Source of the DNA: Fibrobacter sp. | Lineage (GTDB): Bacteria; Fibrobacterota; Chitinivibrionia; Chitinivibrionales; Chitinispirillaceae | Reading direction: 5' to 3' | DNA: 36,045 nucleotides | Assembly (NCBI GenBank): GCA_012519985.1 | Contig: JAAYPC010000347.1 | Coordinates: 1 to 36,045, forward strand | In this document: positions 7,995 through 17,214 of the stretch, one piece after another | How positions within the stretch are numbered: the stretch's first letter is position 1 | Layout: each line of letters begins with the position of its first letter | The notes under the pieces: model-generated | The model's database searches: none | What the model saw: the letters and a program-made list of their open reading frames with translations, nothing else | What the model was told of the DNA's origin: nothing | Translations under genes and position numbers: made by a program

Positions 7995-8711
7995 TCACTT
8001 CTCCGAACCTTTCAATGTGTCATTTTTCTGTGTACTTGTAGATTCTATCTGAGCCGGTTCCGTACTGGGTATGGAGAAGACATCGGAAATTGATGGCCCA
8101 CTCGTATCTACTATGGAGAAGGTATTCTGCATAACTGCTTTTTCAGCTCTAAATGCTTCAATGATTTTAAGGTATGAGTTAGTGGCTGCTTCACTTTGTA
8201 ACAACCCAATCAGTTCAGCCCGATCTTTAGCGGAAACAGTCTGTTTAGATTTTAAGAATCCAATACCCCTGGATTGGTAAACTTCAGCAGAAACATCTCC
8301 TATGAACAGAAAGTCACTTTTCAAGAGGCTGTAAATATATAAACCGATCTGCAATTCGCCTTTGATTCCGGTGAAAATGAGCTTTTTCTGCTGATAATCG
8401 ATGCGGTAATTTTTAACCGTTCCCCATACCACAAGCATGGAATCATCACCAAAACGCAAAAGGCTTTCCAGATGATTCATTGGAACTGCAGCATAATCAT
8501 CGAATCGAATTGCCCGGCGGAACTTCTGGCATTCGAGAAAATCTTTTGCATAAAGTTCAGGCTCCATAGATAACTTTTCTCTTAAAAGGCTTTCGAATCC
8601 TTTTTCCAAAGATGGCGCTCCGTCGCCTGAAAGTCCGATAAAAACTACGTTACATTTAGCGAATGAAGAAAATGGCAAAATAACAAATAACATTAAAACC
8701 AATATTTTCAT
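7995..8711 (-). CDS. Secreted or periplasmic protein of unknown function
   Basis: A 238-residue protein. Residues 1-18 are a cleavable signal peptide (hydrophobic core, then SSFAKC). The mature protein has mixed alpha/beta character (KCNVVFIGLSGDGAP; MLVVWGTVKNYRIDY; KLIFTGIKGELQIGLYIYSL), somewhat like TolB N-terminal or LpoB-type envelope proteins, but I cannot assign a family. The last 40 residues are low-complexity Ser/Thr-rich. Its ATG overlaps the end of the FlhB-like gene by 4 bp (ATGA), with GGAG about 10 nt upstream, so the two are translationally coupled. Confidence 0.65.
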   Translation of the reverse strand: MKILVLMLFVILPFSSFAKCNVVFIGLSGDGAPSLEKGFESLLREKLSMEPELYAKDFLECQKFRRAIRFDDYAAVPMNHLESLLRFGDDSMLVVWGTVKNYRIDYQQKKLIFTGIKGELQIGLYIYSLLKSDFLFIGDVSAEVYQSRGIGFLKSKQTVSAKDRAELIGLLQSEAATNSYLKIIEAFRAEKAVMQNTFSIVDTSGPSISDVFSIPSTEPAQIESTSTQKNDTLKGSEK

Positions 8712-8992
8712 TTCGAAAGATTCTCCTTAAGTTCGTTATTCGCCCTATAAATCCAGCATAGTACTTCCGCAACAGCAGCATAGAGTTCAGGAGGAATTTC
8801 ATAATCAATGTCCACCTGTGCCAGTAATTCGATAAGGGTATCATCCTGGTGAACAGGTATGTTATTTTCCTGAGCAATACGTCTGATTTCCTGGGCAATG
8901 TACCCCTCACCTTTAGCCACGACTTTAGGGGCATTATCCTTATGCTCATCATACCTTAAAGCGACCGCTTTTTCCTTTTCTTTTTTCTTCAT
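8708..8992 (-). CDS. Free-standing FlhB cytoplasmic C-terminal domain (FlhX/YlqH-like)
   Basis: A 94-residue protein matching the FlhB/YscU C-terminal subdomain that follows the NPTH self-cleavage site. AVALRYDEHKDNAPKVVAKGEG, IRRIAQENNIPVHQD and IPPELYAAVAEVLCWIY are the family landmarks. No transmembrane segments and no NPTH motif are present, so it is the cleaved-product-like domain made as its own gene. Such proteins (YlqH in Bacillus, FlhX in Campylobacter) can substitute for the FlhB C-terminal fragment in substrate-specificity switching. The FliK-like gene upstream fits the same export-switch logic. The ATG has no clear ribosome-binding site. Confidence 0.88.
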   Translation of the reverse strand: MKKKEKEKAVALRYDEHKDNAPKVVAKGEGYIAQEIRRIAQENNIPVHQDDTLIELLAQVDIDYEIPPELYAAVAEVLCWIYRANNELKENLSK

Positions 8993-9052
8993 ATTTAATC
9001 AGACGTTGCTGCTCAGATTTTGAAACCTTAACCAGATAAGCCCTATAAGCAG

Positions 9053-9163
9053 TTTAACATTTCCGGTTCTTCGTTTAGACATTCTATTCAGATTACTTCT
9101 GATAAGATATTGTTTTGATATTAATTCCTGTTATAACGTTATTTTTTTACCATCAGATACCTG
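9053..9163 (+). repeat. Dispersed repeat, copy 1 of 3
   Basis: A roughly 110-bp segment in the gap between the fliK-like and flhB-like genes, matched at 34195-34315 and 35367-35496 in the same orientation. The 18-mer AGATATTGTTTTGATATT is identical in all three copies, preceded by GATTACTT. Copies 1 and 3 also share TTTAACATTTCCG at the left and CCATCAGATA at the right. The repeat contains short inverted repeats and no ORF, so it is a MITE-like or regulatory element of unknown role. Confidence 0.75.
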
Positions 9164-9174
9164 AGTATTTATAA

Positions 9175-11430
9175 TCAGACTTTCACATCAAAAACGTTAT
9201 TGGATAATGCAGTGTTCTCGGTTTCACATCGTTTCCGAACTTCAGATTGCAACTGAAAATCAACCAATGGAAGACCAAGGTTGCATAGTGATTTACCAAA
9301 GGAGGTTCTGTTTTTTGAAAACCATTCCAGAGTTTGATTCCTGTCAAAGCTGATTCTCAGGTTGAATCTCTTTTTAAATTCATATTCCATTCGAACATTT
9401 ATGGCACCCAACTTTGATGGGGCTAAATTAATTTCAACTTTGTAAAAATTCTTATGCACTTTTTTTTTAGGACTGCTTCTTTTTTTCACCAGGCGAATAT
9501 TTACCTCTGTCCACTCACCGCCAACATTCATGGGAAGAGCCAGAACCTGCTGGGTTCCATCAACTGTGGAAATGGGCCTGTTCAATAATTGAAGTGATTC
9601 AAGGCGGTTCAGAAGAGAGTCTAAAAAAGGTTTCGATAGCTGATCGGGATGTGGTGAATCTTTAAGCATTGCACTCCAGGTGGAGACTGTTTTGGGTAGA
9701 GGATCACTTTCGGTTGTATTTCTTGTCATCAATAGTTTTTGCGGATCGAAATCGTCTGTATTACGATAGTCTATATAATGTTCGATAAATTTGCCAAGCT
9801 TTTGACCAAGCATAAACAAATCATATAGAGATGATGAATTGCTTTCTCCGGCAGTTTGAAAGGTGTTCTGAAATAACCTGATGTTTTTTACCAGATCAGA
9901 AAGAAGACTGATCAACTTATCATTCAGATCCTTTTGAAAACCATTTTCAAACTTTTTATCAATCCCTGTTGCTTCAAAATTTGAATGGGAGTAATTTTTC
10001 CTGAGATGTTCAAGCTGAGATAATGAATCGTACAATGGCTGAACAATTCTTTTGGTTTCCAGAGCAGAATGATTATCTCCTGTCAGATTCTCAAGAATCA
10101 CAGATAATTCATTACAGATATTATCCAGATGCAGCAATGGATATTTGGAAATGCTGGTTTTTACTGAATCTGAAGGCAAAGCAGCATTCATTACAGAATC
10201 ATTTATTTTATTAAGAATGCTCTCTTTAAGGCTGTGTTTATCTCTCAGGTCAAATCCAGGTTCAGATATCTTATGCTCAAAATTAAACCCAAGTCTCTCG
10301 ATGATTAAAGGGATTAAGTCTTCTTTAACAGCAATAGTACTCAATAATTTTTCTGTTATTCCAAAGTTTTCAGAAGAGGGGAAAATGGAGGGATTATCTT
10401 CTATCGTGGATATTATTGAAGTAGCAGTTGAAGGGTATCGATTTACCAGTTCAGGTAAAATGGACTGATGATCAATCGATGTTAAAAGCCATTGTGTTAA
10501 AGTTGAATGTTGAACAGATTCTGATCCTGTGCGTTTAACGTTGGGCATGCTGGCCAAAAGTTCATCAATTGTGTTTAATGTTTGCAGGTTAAGCTGATCT
10601 CTGCTATTAATGATTGTCTGTAATGTACTGACTGGAACAGATCGCATCTGGGGACTGACAAAATTTCCTATAAGAGATTTTAATTCCTGTTGAAGCTCAT
10701 CTGTGCTGATCATTGCAGCTATAGCCTTATCACCACAAGGAAAAATTCTAATGTATTGGCAATCGATGGATTTTGCACTTGTACCAATTTGTGAGAATAT
10801 TGCTTTTGATAATTGAGATGAGCTTAACAGATCTTCTAACGTTTCGAAATTGTAAATATCTCCCGGAAGGCTTTGGGTGGGTAACTCAAAAAATCTGGAC
10901 AAATATGGAGTTGAAATAACCCGTTTTATTTGCAAAAGTAAGTTTTTCAGTTTCTCTGCAGAATCAGAATTCAGCTCACCGTTTGTTTGTAGAATAAGGC
11001 TGATTTCCTGAATAAGTACCGGATCGACCTTGGCAGACAATCCGGCAAGAGATTCAAGAATAGAAAAAGCATCCTGCTTAGTTTTGTCACTCAAAACCGA
11101 CTGAGAAACCTCGGTTAGCAAAGAATCGATCTGGTGGGCAATTCTATTAAGATCTGTCGGTTGTTGTTTAATAAAGCTGTCCGAACGGTCTGCCTGATCC
11201 TTTATCGGGATTTTTTCAATGAGCAAAATATCATTCAAAAGGGTGTAGCGAATCGAATCTCCGGATTGAAGGGCAGTACCCATATACTTGGCTGTTATAA
11301 GTTCAGAACCAGCTTTTATGGAAATAGTCTGTGAATTTGGATCAAGCAGGACAGTACCGGTTCCTGTACGTCTGGTAAAGGTACTATGCTTTTTTAGTTC
11401 CGGAAGATTCAAAATGGGACTGAAAATCAT
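9175..11430 (-). CDS. FliK-like hook-length/ruler protein (Flg_hook C-terminal domain)
   Basis: A 751-residue protein. The N-terminal 65 residues have beta character (TGTVLLDPNSQTISIKAG). A very long Ser/Leu/Gln-rich helical middle, typical of ruler proteins, runs to about residue 620. Residues about 635-730 resemble the Flg_hook domain: NLAPSKLGAINVRMEYEF, then RISFDRNQTLEWFSKN. FliK measures hook length and, through contact with FlhB, switches the type III export apparatus from hook to filament substrates. Sequence identity to classical FliK is low, so the assignment rests on the C-terminal L-x-P-x-x-L-G pattern and on the FlhB-like gene next door. No structural flagellar genes are in the window. 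Confidence 0.7.
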   Translation of the reverse strand: MIFSPILNLPELKKHSTFTRRTGTGTVLLDPNSQTISIKAGSELITAKYMGTALQSGDSIRYTLLNDILLIEKIPIKDQADRSDSFIKQQPTDLNRIAHQIDSLLTEVSQSVLSDKTKQDAFSILESLAGLSAKVDPVLIQEISLILQTNGELNSDSAEKLKNLLLQIKRVISTPYLSRFFELPTQSLPGDIYNFETLEDLLSSSQLSKAIFSQIGTSAKSIDCQYIRIFPCGDKAIAAMISTDELQQELKSLIGNFVSPQMRSVPVSTLQTIINSRDQLNLQTLNTIDELLASMPNVKRTGSESVQHSTLTQWLLTSIDHQSILPELVNRYPSTATSIISTIEDNPSIFPSSENFGITEKLLSTIAVKEDLIPLIIERLGFNFEHKISEPGFDLRDKHSLKESILNKINDSVMNAALPSDSVKTSISKYPLLHLDNICNELSVILENLTGDNHSALETKRIVQPLYDSLSQLEHLRKNYSHSNFEATGIDKKFENGFQKDLNDKLISLLSDLVKNIRLFQNTFQTAGESNSSSLYDLFMLGQKLGKFIEHYIDYRNTDDFDPQKLLMTRNTTESDPLPKTVSTWSAMLKDSPHPDQLSKPFLDSLLNRLESLQLLNRPISTVDGTQQVLALPMNVGGEWTEVNIRLVKKRSSPKKKVHKNFYKVEINLAPSKLGAINVRMEYEFKKRFNLRISFDRNQTLEWFSKNRTSFGKSLCNLGLPLVDFQLQSEVRKRCETENTALSNNVFDVKV

Positions 11431-11536
11431 TAATATATCCGTACGAGTCTTTTACTGAGAATTAGTTTTCAATTTAATCGGATAATACTAATTATGCCCG
11501 AAAAGTGCTTGGAAAGCAATGGGGAGTTTCATCATG

Positions 11537-11569
11537 AAGAACATTACTTCTATAAAAAATAATGTTCTT
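11537..11569. other. 10-bp perfect inverted repeat at the end of the HTH gene
   Basis: Arms AAGAACATTA and TAATGTTCTT are separated by 13 nt and overlap the stop codon of the gene at 11568. There is no T tract on the minus strand after it, so it is more likely an RNA processing or stability hairpin than a terminator between this gene and the fliK-like gene. Confidence 0.5.
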
Positions 11570-12407
11570 ACTTTTTTCTGGATTCGGCAAGTTTAAGAAT
11601 CAGTGTTACATGATCAGAGCTGAGGTGAAAACGTCGCGATAATTCCTGAATACTCATTCCTTCTGAAGCGGCTTTTATAACCTTGGTTTCGAGATCTTCA
11701 TCATTTTTATCATCAAACTGGTCTGGATTTTTTCCAGTACACTCAATTTGCTCTTCGTTTGTTTCCTGGGGGGATTCTGCGATATTGCTGCGATTGGAAA
11801 ATTCGCCAGATAAAAGGCTGTTTTGATGATTTAAAGGAAGCGTATTCAAATTATCAGGCTTGTTTCTGATGATATTTTTAGAGCTGCGAAACAGAGCTTT
11901 CTTCACTGCTCCAAACAGAAATAAAATACCTGTAAACAACAAGATAACTGCAATTACAGGTATAACCAAATCAGAAAACTTGAGGAGTCTGAAAAGAGAA
12001 AATCCGTTCTTATTGTCAGATTGCTGGGATGCGTCTTCAATATCGGATTGAATTATTTTACGGATTAATTGAAGGGAATCGATAAGTTGTTTTTGTTTGA
12101 GTTCGATTTCAGAAATGGTGCGACCTTCTCGTTTTTTACTCTGTTTTAGAAGATCCAGAGAATCAAGAGACTGAGAAAGAGCATTTTTTTTCTGAAAAAG
12201 AGGAATTACTGTGCTGTTGTGGTCTGAAGCAGCAAAGGAGGGTAAAGGGAGAGAGCTAATAAACAAAACAGCAATAATGCTTAACTTAAGCACCCGAGTG
12301 AGAGCGAAACTAATAAAAGCATTAGGCATATAGAAGGCTATCTCCGGGTATATCAGGTGTTGGAATTGAAAAATAGTTAAAAAAAAGATATATCCTGAAC
12401 CTATCAT
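11568..12407 (-). CDS. Membrane protein with signal/anchor, one TM helix and C-terminal HTH-like segment
   Basis: A hydrophobic N-terminus (SIIAVLFISSLPLPSFAA) is followed by a coiled coil, then a transmembrane helix (LVIPVIAVILLFTGILFLFG, about residues 151-170), a polar linker and a C-terminal stretch ETKVIKAASEGMSIQELSRR continuing to residue 279. That tail resembles the DUF6115/DUF2802 segment often seen in flagellar gene clusters. The protein also recalls FliO-like architecture, but I do not claim it. Start choice is open: ATG 12329 would begin MPNAFISF and give a conventional signal peptide; ATG 12407 adds 26 residues. It is the first gene of the cluster. The 137-bp gap to the fliK-like gene holds the inverted repeat. 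Confidence 0.65.
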   Translation of the reverse strand: MIGSGYIFFLTIFQFQHLIYPEIAFYMPNAFISFALTRVLKLSIIAVLFISSLPLPSFAASDHNSTVIPLFQKKNALSQSLDSLDLLKQSKKREGRTISEIELKQKQLIDSLQLIRKIIQSDIEDASQQSDNKNGFSLFRLLKFSDLVIPVIAVILLFTGILFLFGAVKKALFRSSKNIIRNKPDNLNTLPLNHQNSLLSGEFSNRSNIAESPQETNEEQIECTGKNPDQFDDKNDEDLETKVIKAASEGMSIQELSRRFHLSSDHVTLILKLAESRKK

Positions 12408-12560
12408 AGTGCAATTAATGCTTGTTTTTGTAATAGCAGGTGGATATTTTATAGAAACTATTTGGGGACTAAAGTTTTTCTGATGGTCTAATACTTGATA
12501 TTGCGATTAGTGGAAATTCTTAGTATATTTTTGTGTCATGCTTCATTTTAGAGACTAAAT

Positions 12561-13304
12561 ATGGCAAAATTTGTAGTTTTTTACAATGGTGAACCGCTTA
12601 AAACCTACGAGATGGATGAACCGGTAATCAGTATCGGAAGGCTTCCTGAAAACACTATATCTATTGCTAATATGGGGGTTTCCAGACGTCACGCCAAAAT
12701 TGAGGAAGATGCAGATAGAAAGTATGTGCTTTGCGATCTGAATTCCCTGAATGGTACTTTTGTAAATGGAAAAAGGATAAAGAAGATATATCTGAGCAGT
12801 GGTGACAAGATTACGATTGGAAAATACACAATCCTTTATGAGGAGACTGGATTTCAGGGCACTAACGGCTCATCAGAGCAAATTACAGGTACTTATTACA
12901 TCGATAATCCGGTTCCGGGCCACACAAACTACAATGTAGTGATGGCTGAAACAAAAGTTCCACCTGCTCCCCAGCATACCCAACCAGTAGCACTAATGGA
13001 ATCCAAAGATGACAAAGAGGGTGTTGCTGTGCTTATTGAAACCAATAAGCATGTGGTTTACCGCCTGGAGAAGGCCTATATGACCGTTGGCAGCGGTGAA
13101 AATGATGATATCTTCGTATCCGGTTTTATGATTGCGGAAGGACAGGCAACCATAGAAAAAAAAGATGAGGGTTTATATCTCTGTGCAAACAAACTGATTG
13201 GCAAGATAAAGGTTAATGGGAAGTCAGTTCGGTCTCATCTTCTGCAACATAAGGATAGAATAGAGATTGGATCCAGTACATTCCGTTACATGGAGAACGG
13301 ATAA
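12561..13304 (+). CDS. Tandem FHA-domain protein
   Basis: A 247-residue cytoplasmic protein. Residues about 5-95 form a canonical FHA domain with Gly26-Arg27, SRRH at 41-44 and NSLNGTFVNG at 61-70, the residues that bind phosphothreonine. Residues about 155-245 look like a second FHA fold (TVGSGENDDIFV, KVNGKSV, DRIEIGSSTFRY) in which the Ser and His of the binding site are missing, so it probably does not bind phosphopeptide. The linker is Pro/Ala-rich. It is followed after 5 bp by a metallophosphoesterase gene, which suggests a joint role in phospho-signalling. No Ser/Thr kinase of the Hanks type is in the window. Confidence 0.9.
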   Translation: MAKFVVFYNGEPLKTYEMDEPVISIGRLPENTISIANMGVSRRHAKIEEDADRKYVLCDLNSLNGTFVNGKRIKKIYLSSGDKITIGKYTILYEETGFQGTNGSSEQITGTYYIDNPVPGHTNYNVVMAETKVPPAPQHTQPVALMESKDDKEGVAVLIETNKHVVYRLEKAYMTVGSGENDDIFVSGFMIAEGQATIEKKDEGLYLCANKLIGKIKVNGKSVRSHLLQHKDRIEIGSSTFRYMENG

Positions 13305-13309
13305 TTCTA

Positions 13310-14044
13310 ATGAGGTTCGCATTTATTTCTGATATCCATGCTAATCTCGAAGCACTGGAAGCAGTCCTGAATGATATTAAGGGGCAAAATATCGATGAAG
13401 TAATTTGCCTGGGTGATATCGTGGGCTATGGCGCAAATCCCAATGAATGTATAGAATTAATAAAAAATCGCTGTCCTGAAACACTTCTTGGAAATCATGA
13501 TGCTGCGGCAGTTGAGCTTCTATCCACTCAGCATTTTAATATTCATGCAAAAATAGCTATAGAATGGACAGAGCAAAACCTTAAAAAAGAGAACCGTAAC
13601 TACCTTTCTGCTTTACCACTGAAAACCAATAAAGATTTTTTAACCCTGGTACATGCCACTCCCTATGAACCAAATATGTGGTATTATATTACCTCATTAG
13701 AAGAAGCTGCATTTAATTTTCAGTTTTTTGATACACAGATCTGTCTGGTAGGCCATACCCATATTCCTATAATTATAATCCTGGACAACGATAAAGAACT
13801 TTATGTGCATCAGGATAGCTACGTTAACATGGGAAAACTTGAAGGCGCACGCTTTTTGATCAATGTAGGGAGCGTGGGGCAACCCAGGGACAGAAATCCC
13901 AAATCCTGTTATGGGATTCTGGACACTTCTGAAAAAGAATTTTTTTATCGCAGAGTAAGCTACAATATTGATAAAGCACAATCAAAAATGAAGAAGATCA
14001 AAATGCCTGACTTCCTGATAACCAGGTTGGAAGAGGGGCGGTAA
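13310..14044 (+). CDS. Calcineurin-like metallophosphoesterase (Metallophos_2, YfcE/MJ0936-like)
   Basis: A 244-residue soluble enzyme. All metal-site motifs of the superfamily are present: DIH (Asp8, His10), GD (35-36), GNHD (61-64), His115 in VHATP and GHTH (148-151). Homologues hydrolyse phosphodiesters or phosphomonoesters with two bound metals. The substrate is not determined by sequence. It starts 5 bp after the FHA gene, so the two are almost certainly co-transcribed and possibly coupled. The 48 bp to the convergent purF gene show no convincing terminator. Confidence 0.88.
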   Translation: MRFAFISDIHANLEALEAVLNDIKGQNIDEVICLGDIVGYGANPNECIELIKNRCPETLLGNHDAAAVELLSTQHFNIHAKIAIEWTEQNLKKENRNYLSALPLKTNKDFLTLVHATPYEPNMWYYITSLEEAAFNFQFFDTQICLVGHTHIPIIIILDNDKELYVHQDSYVNMGKLEGARFLINVGSVGQPRDRNPKSCYGILDTSEKEFFYRRVSYNIDKAQSKMKKIKMPDFLITRLEEGR

Positions 14045-14092
14045 TCTTCTTTTTTGATTGTGTGCCGCCCTCAATTCTCAATCAATTCTCTA

Positions 14093-15529
14093 TCAAATTT
14101 CTATCAGATCTGGAAGACTGCTTATGTGCTTTTCTGCAACCGGATGGTTATCTTCGGGATGGACCGGATATTTACCATTGAAGCATCCGCAGCAGAAATT
14201 CTGTGGGTCAGGCATTAATGAGAGCATACCCTCGATGGACAGGTAGCCAAGAGAATCTACCTCCAGATATTCACGAATAGAATCGATATCCATAGATGAA
14301 GCAATTAGATCATCTGTGGTAGGCATATCGATTCCATAAAAACAGGGGCAAAGAATTGGGGGAGAAGAGATTCGAAGGTGGATTTCTGCAGGCTCGGCAG
14401 TCTTTATCAATCTGATAATTTTTTTCATGGTGGTTCCCCTGACAATGGAATCATCGACTATTACCACCTTTTTGCCTTTTAGTACTCCTTTTACAGTATT
14501 GAACTTAATCCGTACTCCAAAATCCCGTCTGTTCTGGGCCGGTTGGATAAAAGTCCTTCCCACATAATGGTTGCGAATCAATCCAATATCAAATCGAATG
14601 CCGGATTTTTCGGAGAAACCAAGGGCTGCAGTTGTAGCTGAGTCAGGTACACCGATTACAATATCTGCTCCTGGAACCGGATGTTCTTCAGCAAGCTGTC
14701 TCCCCAGAAGACGACGGATACGGTCAACATTCTTGCCAAAAACATAACTGTCAGGACGGGAAAAATAGATAAATTCAAAAACACAATGTGCTGGTCGAAC
14801 CTCGGGTTCGAAGATAGGAATTTTAAAGGAAGTGATACCATTTTTATCGATTCGAACCATTTCACCTGGTTCGACTTCTCTTATCATCTCTGCACCTACC
14901 AGATCAAAAGCGCAGGTTTCGGAGGAGAGTAAATAAGAATTATCGCTTTTAATTTCTCCCAGAATAAGCGGACGTATTCCGCGTGGATCACGGGCTCCAT
15001 AGAGTGCATCTGCTGTAAGAAAGACTACGGAGTAAGCCCCTTTAACTCCCGAGAGTGCATCCAGAATCATCGAATCTACAGTTTCACGTTTGGAGCGTGC
15101 TATAAGATGCATTATAACTTCGGTATCAGTGGTTGACATGAAAATAGATCCGTCATCTACCATCCAGTTTCGCAGTGATGATGCATTGGTCAGATTACCA
15201 TTGTGTGCTCCTGCAATAAGACCTGCACGACAGTTGATAAGAACTGGTTGTGCATTTTCGATTGTTGATGATCCGGAGGTTGAATAACGGTTATGTCCGA
15301 TGGCTGACTGACCTTTGAGATAGTCCAGTATTTTTTTGTGTTTGAAAACCTGATTTACCAGCCCCATCCCTTTATGAACAGACACAGATGTGCCATCCGC
15401 TACGGCGATGCCTGAACTTTCCTGGCCGCGGTGCTGCAGGGCGTAAAGACCCAGATAAGTTAACTGGGCAGCCAGAGGGTTATTATAGATGCCAAAAACT
15501 CCACATGCTTCGTTTAATGATTCTACCAT
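14093..15529 (-). CDS. purF: Amidophosphoribosyltransferase
   Basis: A 478-residue enzyme of the first step of purine synthesis, converting PRPP and glutamine to phosphoribosylamine. The first eight residues (MVESLNEA) are a propeptide, and Cys9 becomes the N-terminal nucleophile of the class II glutaminase. The PRPP loop VVIVDDSIVRGTT is at 355-367. Cys249, Cys394/396 and the pair Cys446/Cys449 fit the Bacillus-type PurF that binds a 4Fe-4S cluster. The gene starts 2 bp after the stop of pyrG, so it is coupled to it and is the last gene of the carA-carB-pyrG-purF run. Confidence 0.97.
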   Translation of the reverse strand: MVESLNEACGVFGIYNNPLAAQLTYLGLYALQHRGQESSGIAVADGTSVSVHKGMGLVNQVFKHKKILDYLKGQSAIGHNRYSTSGSSTIENAQPVLINCRAGLIAGAHNGNLTNASSLRNWMVDDGSIFMSTTDTEVIMHLIARSKRETVDSMILDALSGVKGAYSVVFLTADALYGARDPRGIRPLILGEIKSDNSYLLSSETCAFDLVGAEMIREVEPGEMVRIDKNGITSFKIPIFEPEVRPAHCVFEFIYFSRPDSYVFGKNVDRIRRLLGRQLAEEHPVPGADIVIGVPDSATTAALGFSEKSGIRFDIGLIRNHYVGRTFIQPAQNRRDFGVRIKFNTVKGVLKGKKVVIVDDSIVRGTTMKKIIRLIKTAEPAEIHLRISSPPILCPCFYGIDMPTTDDLIASSMDIDSIREYLEVDSLGYLSIEGMLSLMPDPQNFCCGCFNGKYPVHPEDNHPVAEKHISSLPDLIEI

Positions 15530-15531
15530 AA

Positions 15532-17160
15532 TTATCTATCCGATACTGAAAGTAATTTACTGCTGTTGTTTTTTAGACTTGCACCTACAAAATCTCTGAA
15601 AAGAGGATGAGGGGCAACAGGACGTGATTTAAATTCTGGATGAAACTGACAGGCTACAAACCAGGGATGATCCTTCAGTTCGATCATTTCGATTAACAAA
15701 CCATCGGGTGATTGACCCGAAAGAACCATTCCAGCAGCTTCAAAACGTTCGCGATAGTCATTATTGAATTCGTAACGGTGCCGATGTCTCTCTGAGATGG
15801 TTTCCTGGTTATAGGATTTGCGGGCAAGAGTACCGTTTTTAAGTTTACATGGATAAGCTCCCAGACGCATTGAAGCGCCCATGTCTTTAACTTTTTTCTG
15901 TTCTTCCATCAGATGGATAACCGGATATGGGGTTTGGGGGTCATGTTCGGTTGTGTTTGCACCAGAGAGATCCAGAACATTGCGTGCAAATTCAATAACC
16001 GCCATATGCATCCCCAGACAGATTCCCAGAAAAGGTATCCTTTTTTCTCGTGCATATTGTACAGCCAGAATTTTACCTTCTATACCCCTGGAACCAAAAC
16101 CGCCAGGAACCAGAATTCCTTCAATTCCTTTGAGAACTTCATGAGCACCTTTTTTCTCGATCTCTTCTGCCGATATACTGATGATTTTGACCTTTGCAAG
16201 ATGCGCAGCTCCGGCATGATTCAGCGCTTCATGAATCGACTTATAAGCATCCTGAAGTTCACTATATTTACCCACGATACCAATGCGAACTTCCTTGTCA
16301 GCATTGATAACCCTGTCGATATACTCCCGCCATGGTTTCAGGTTGCGCCTGCCTGCACGCAGTCCTAAAACATCTATAATAACTGCATCAAGTTCCTGTG
16401 CCGCGTAATCAAGTGGCGACTCGTAGATAGTATGAGGGACATCGATTGCCTCGATTACCGCTTCTTCATCCACATTACAAAACAGTGACAGCTTTTTTAT
16501 AACTTCTTTTTCAAGATGTTTCTCTGTTCGGCAAATCAAAATATCAGGTATTATACCAATTTCCCGCAATCTGCCTACAGAATGCTGAGTGGGCTTTGTC
16601 TTTACTTCACCAGCCGGATGAAGATAAGGGACCAGAGTTACATGAATGAAGAGAACATTGTTGCGGCCTTCCTGTTGACGGAACTGACGCAGTGCTTCCA
16701 GATAAGGATGACTTTCGATATCTCCTACTGTACCACCGATCTCGCTTATAACCACATCTACATCAGGAGTAACAACCGATCGTATGCTTTCACAGATCTC
16801 AGTTGTTACGTGAGGAACCACCTGAACTGTTCCTCCCAGATAATCTCCGCGCCGCTCTTTTTTGATAATGGAATCATATATTCGTCCGGAGGTAAAATTG
16901 CAGTTTCGGTTTGTAGTGATGCCGGTAAAGCGTTCATAATGACCCAGGTCAAGATCAGTCTCTGCACCATCATCGGTTACATATACTTCTCCATGCTGGT
17001 AAGGGTTCATGGTTCCGGGATCCACATTGAGATATGGGTCAAATTTCTGATTGACTACTTTTAAACCCCGGGATTTTAGTAATAAACCTATCGATGCAGC
17101 AGTAATACCTTTTCCCAGTGAAGAGACCACACCGCCTGTTACGAAAATAAATTTAGCCAT
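15532..17160 (-). CDS. pyrG: CTP synthase
   Basis: A 542-residue, full-length enzyme that aminates UTP to CTP with glutamine and ATP. The N-terminal amidoligase domain starts with [13 protein letters not shown] at residues 6-18. The C-terminal class I glutaminase has its nucleophile at Cys381 in GICLGMH, and the His-Glu pair lies in CQFHPEF near the end. GGAG lies 8 nt before the ATG. It sits 54 bp downstream of carB and 2 bp upstream of purF. No pyrG-type attenuator (run of G at the transcript start) is seen in the gap, so control presumably comes from upstream of carA. Confidence 0.97.
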   Translation of the reverse strand: MAKFIFVTGGVVSSLGKGITAASIGLLLKSRGLKVVNQKFDPYLNVDPGTMNPYQHGEVYVTDDGAETDLDLGHYERFTGITTNRNCNFTSGRIYDSIIKKERRGDYLGGTVQVVPHVTTEICESIRSVVTPDVDVVISEIGGTVGDIESHPYLEALRQFRQQEGRNNVLFIHVTLVPYLHPAGEVKTKPTQHSVGRLREIGIIPDILICRTEKHLEKEVIKKLSLFCNVDEEAVIEAIDVPHTIYESPLDYAAQELDAVIIDVLGLRAGRRNLKPWREYIDRVINADKEVRIGIVGKYSELQDAYKSIHEALNHAGAAHLAKVKIISISAEEIEKKGAHEVLKGIEGILVPGGFGSRGIEGKILAVQYAREKRIPFLGICLGMHMAVIEFARNVLDLSGANTTEHDPQTPYPVIHLMEEQKKVKDMGASMRLGAYPCKLKNGTLARKSYNQETISERHRHRYEFNNDYRERFEAAGMVLSGQSPDGLLIEMIELKDHPWFVACQFHPEFKSRPVAPHPLFRDFVGASLKNNSSKLLSVSDR

Positions 17161-17214
17161 TGTATTTACTCCGGATCCAATTAAATCACAGGAAAAAAGA
17201 GCCCTTCTATACTC

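Noticed and set aside
8656-8952. 98-residue ORF over the FlhB-like gene
   Set aside because: It is on the same strand in another frame and a shadow of the FlhB-domain gene, which has clear family motifs.
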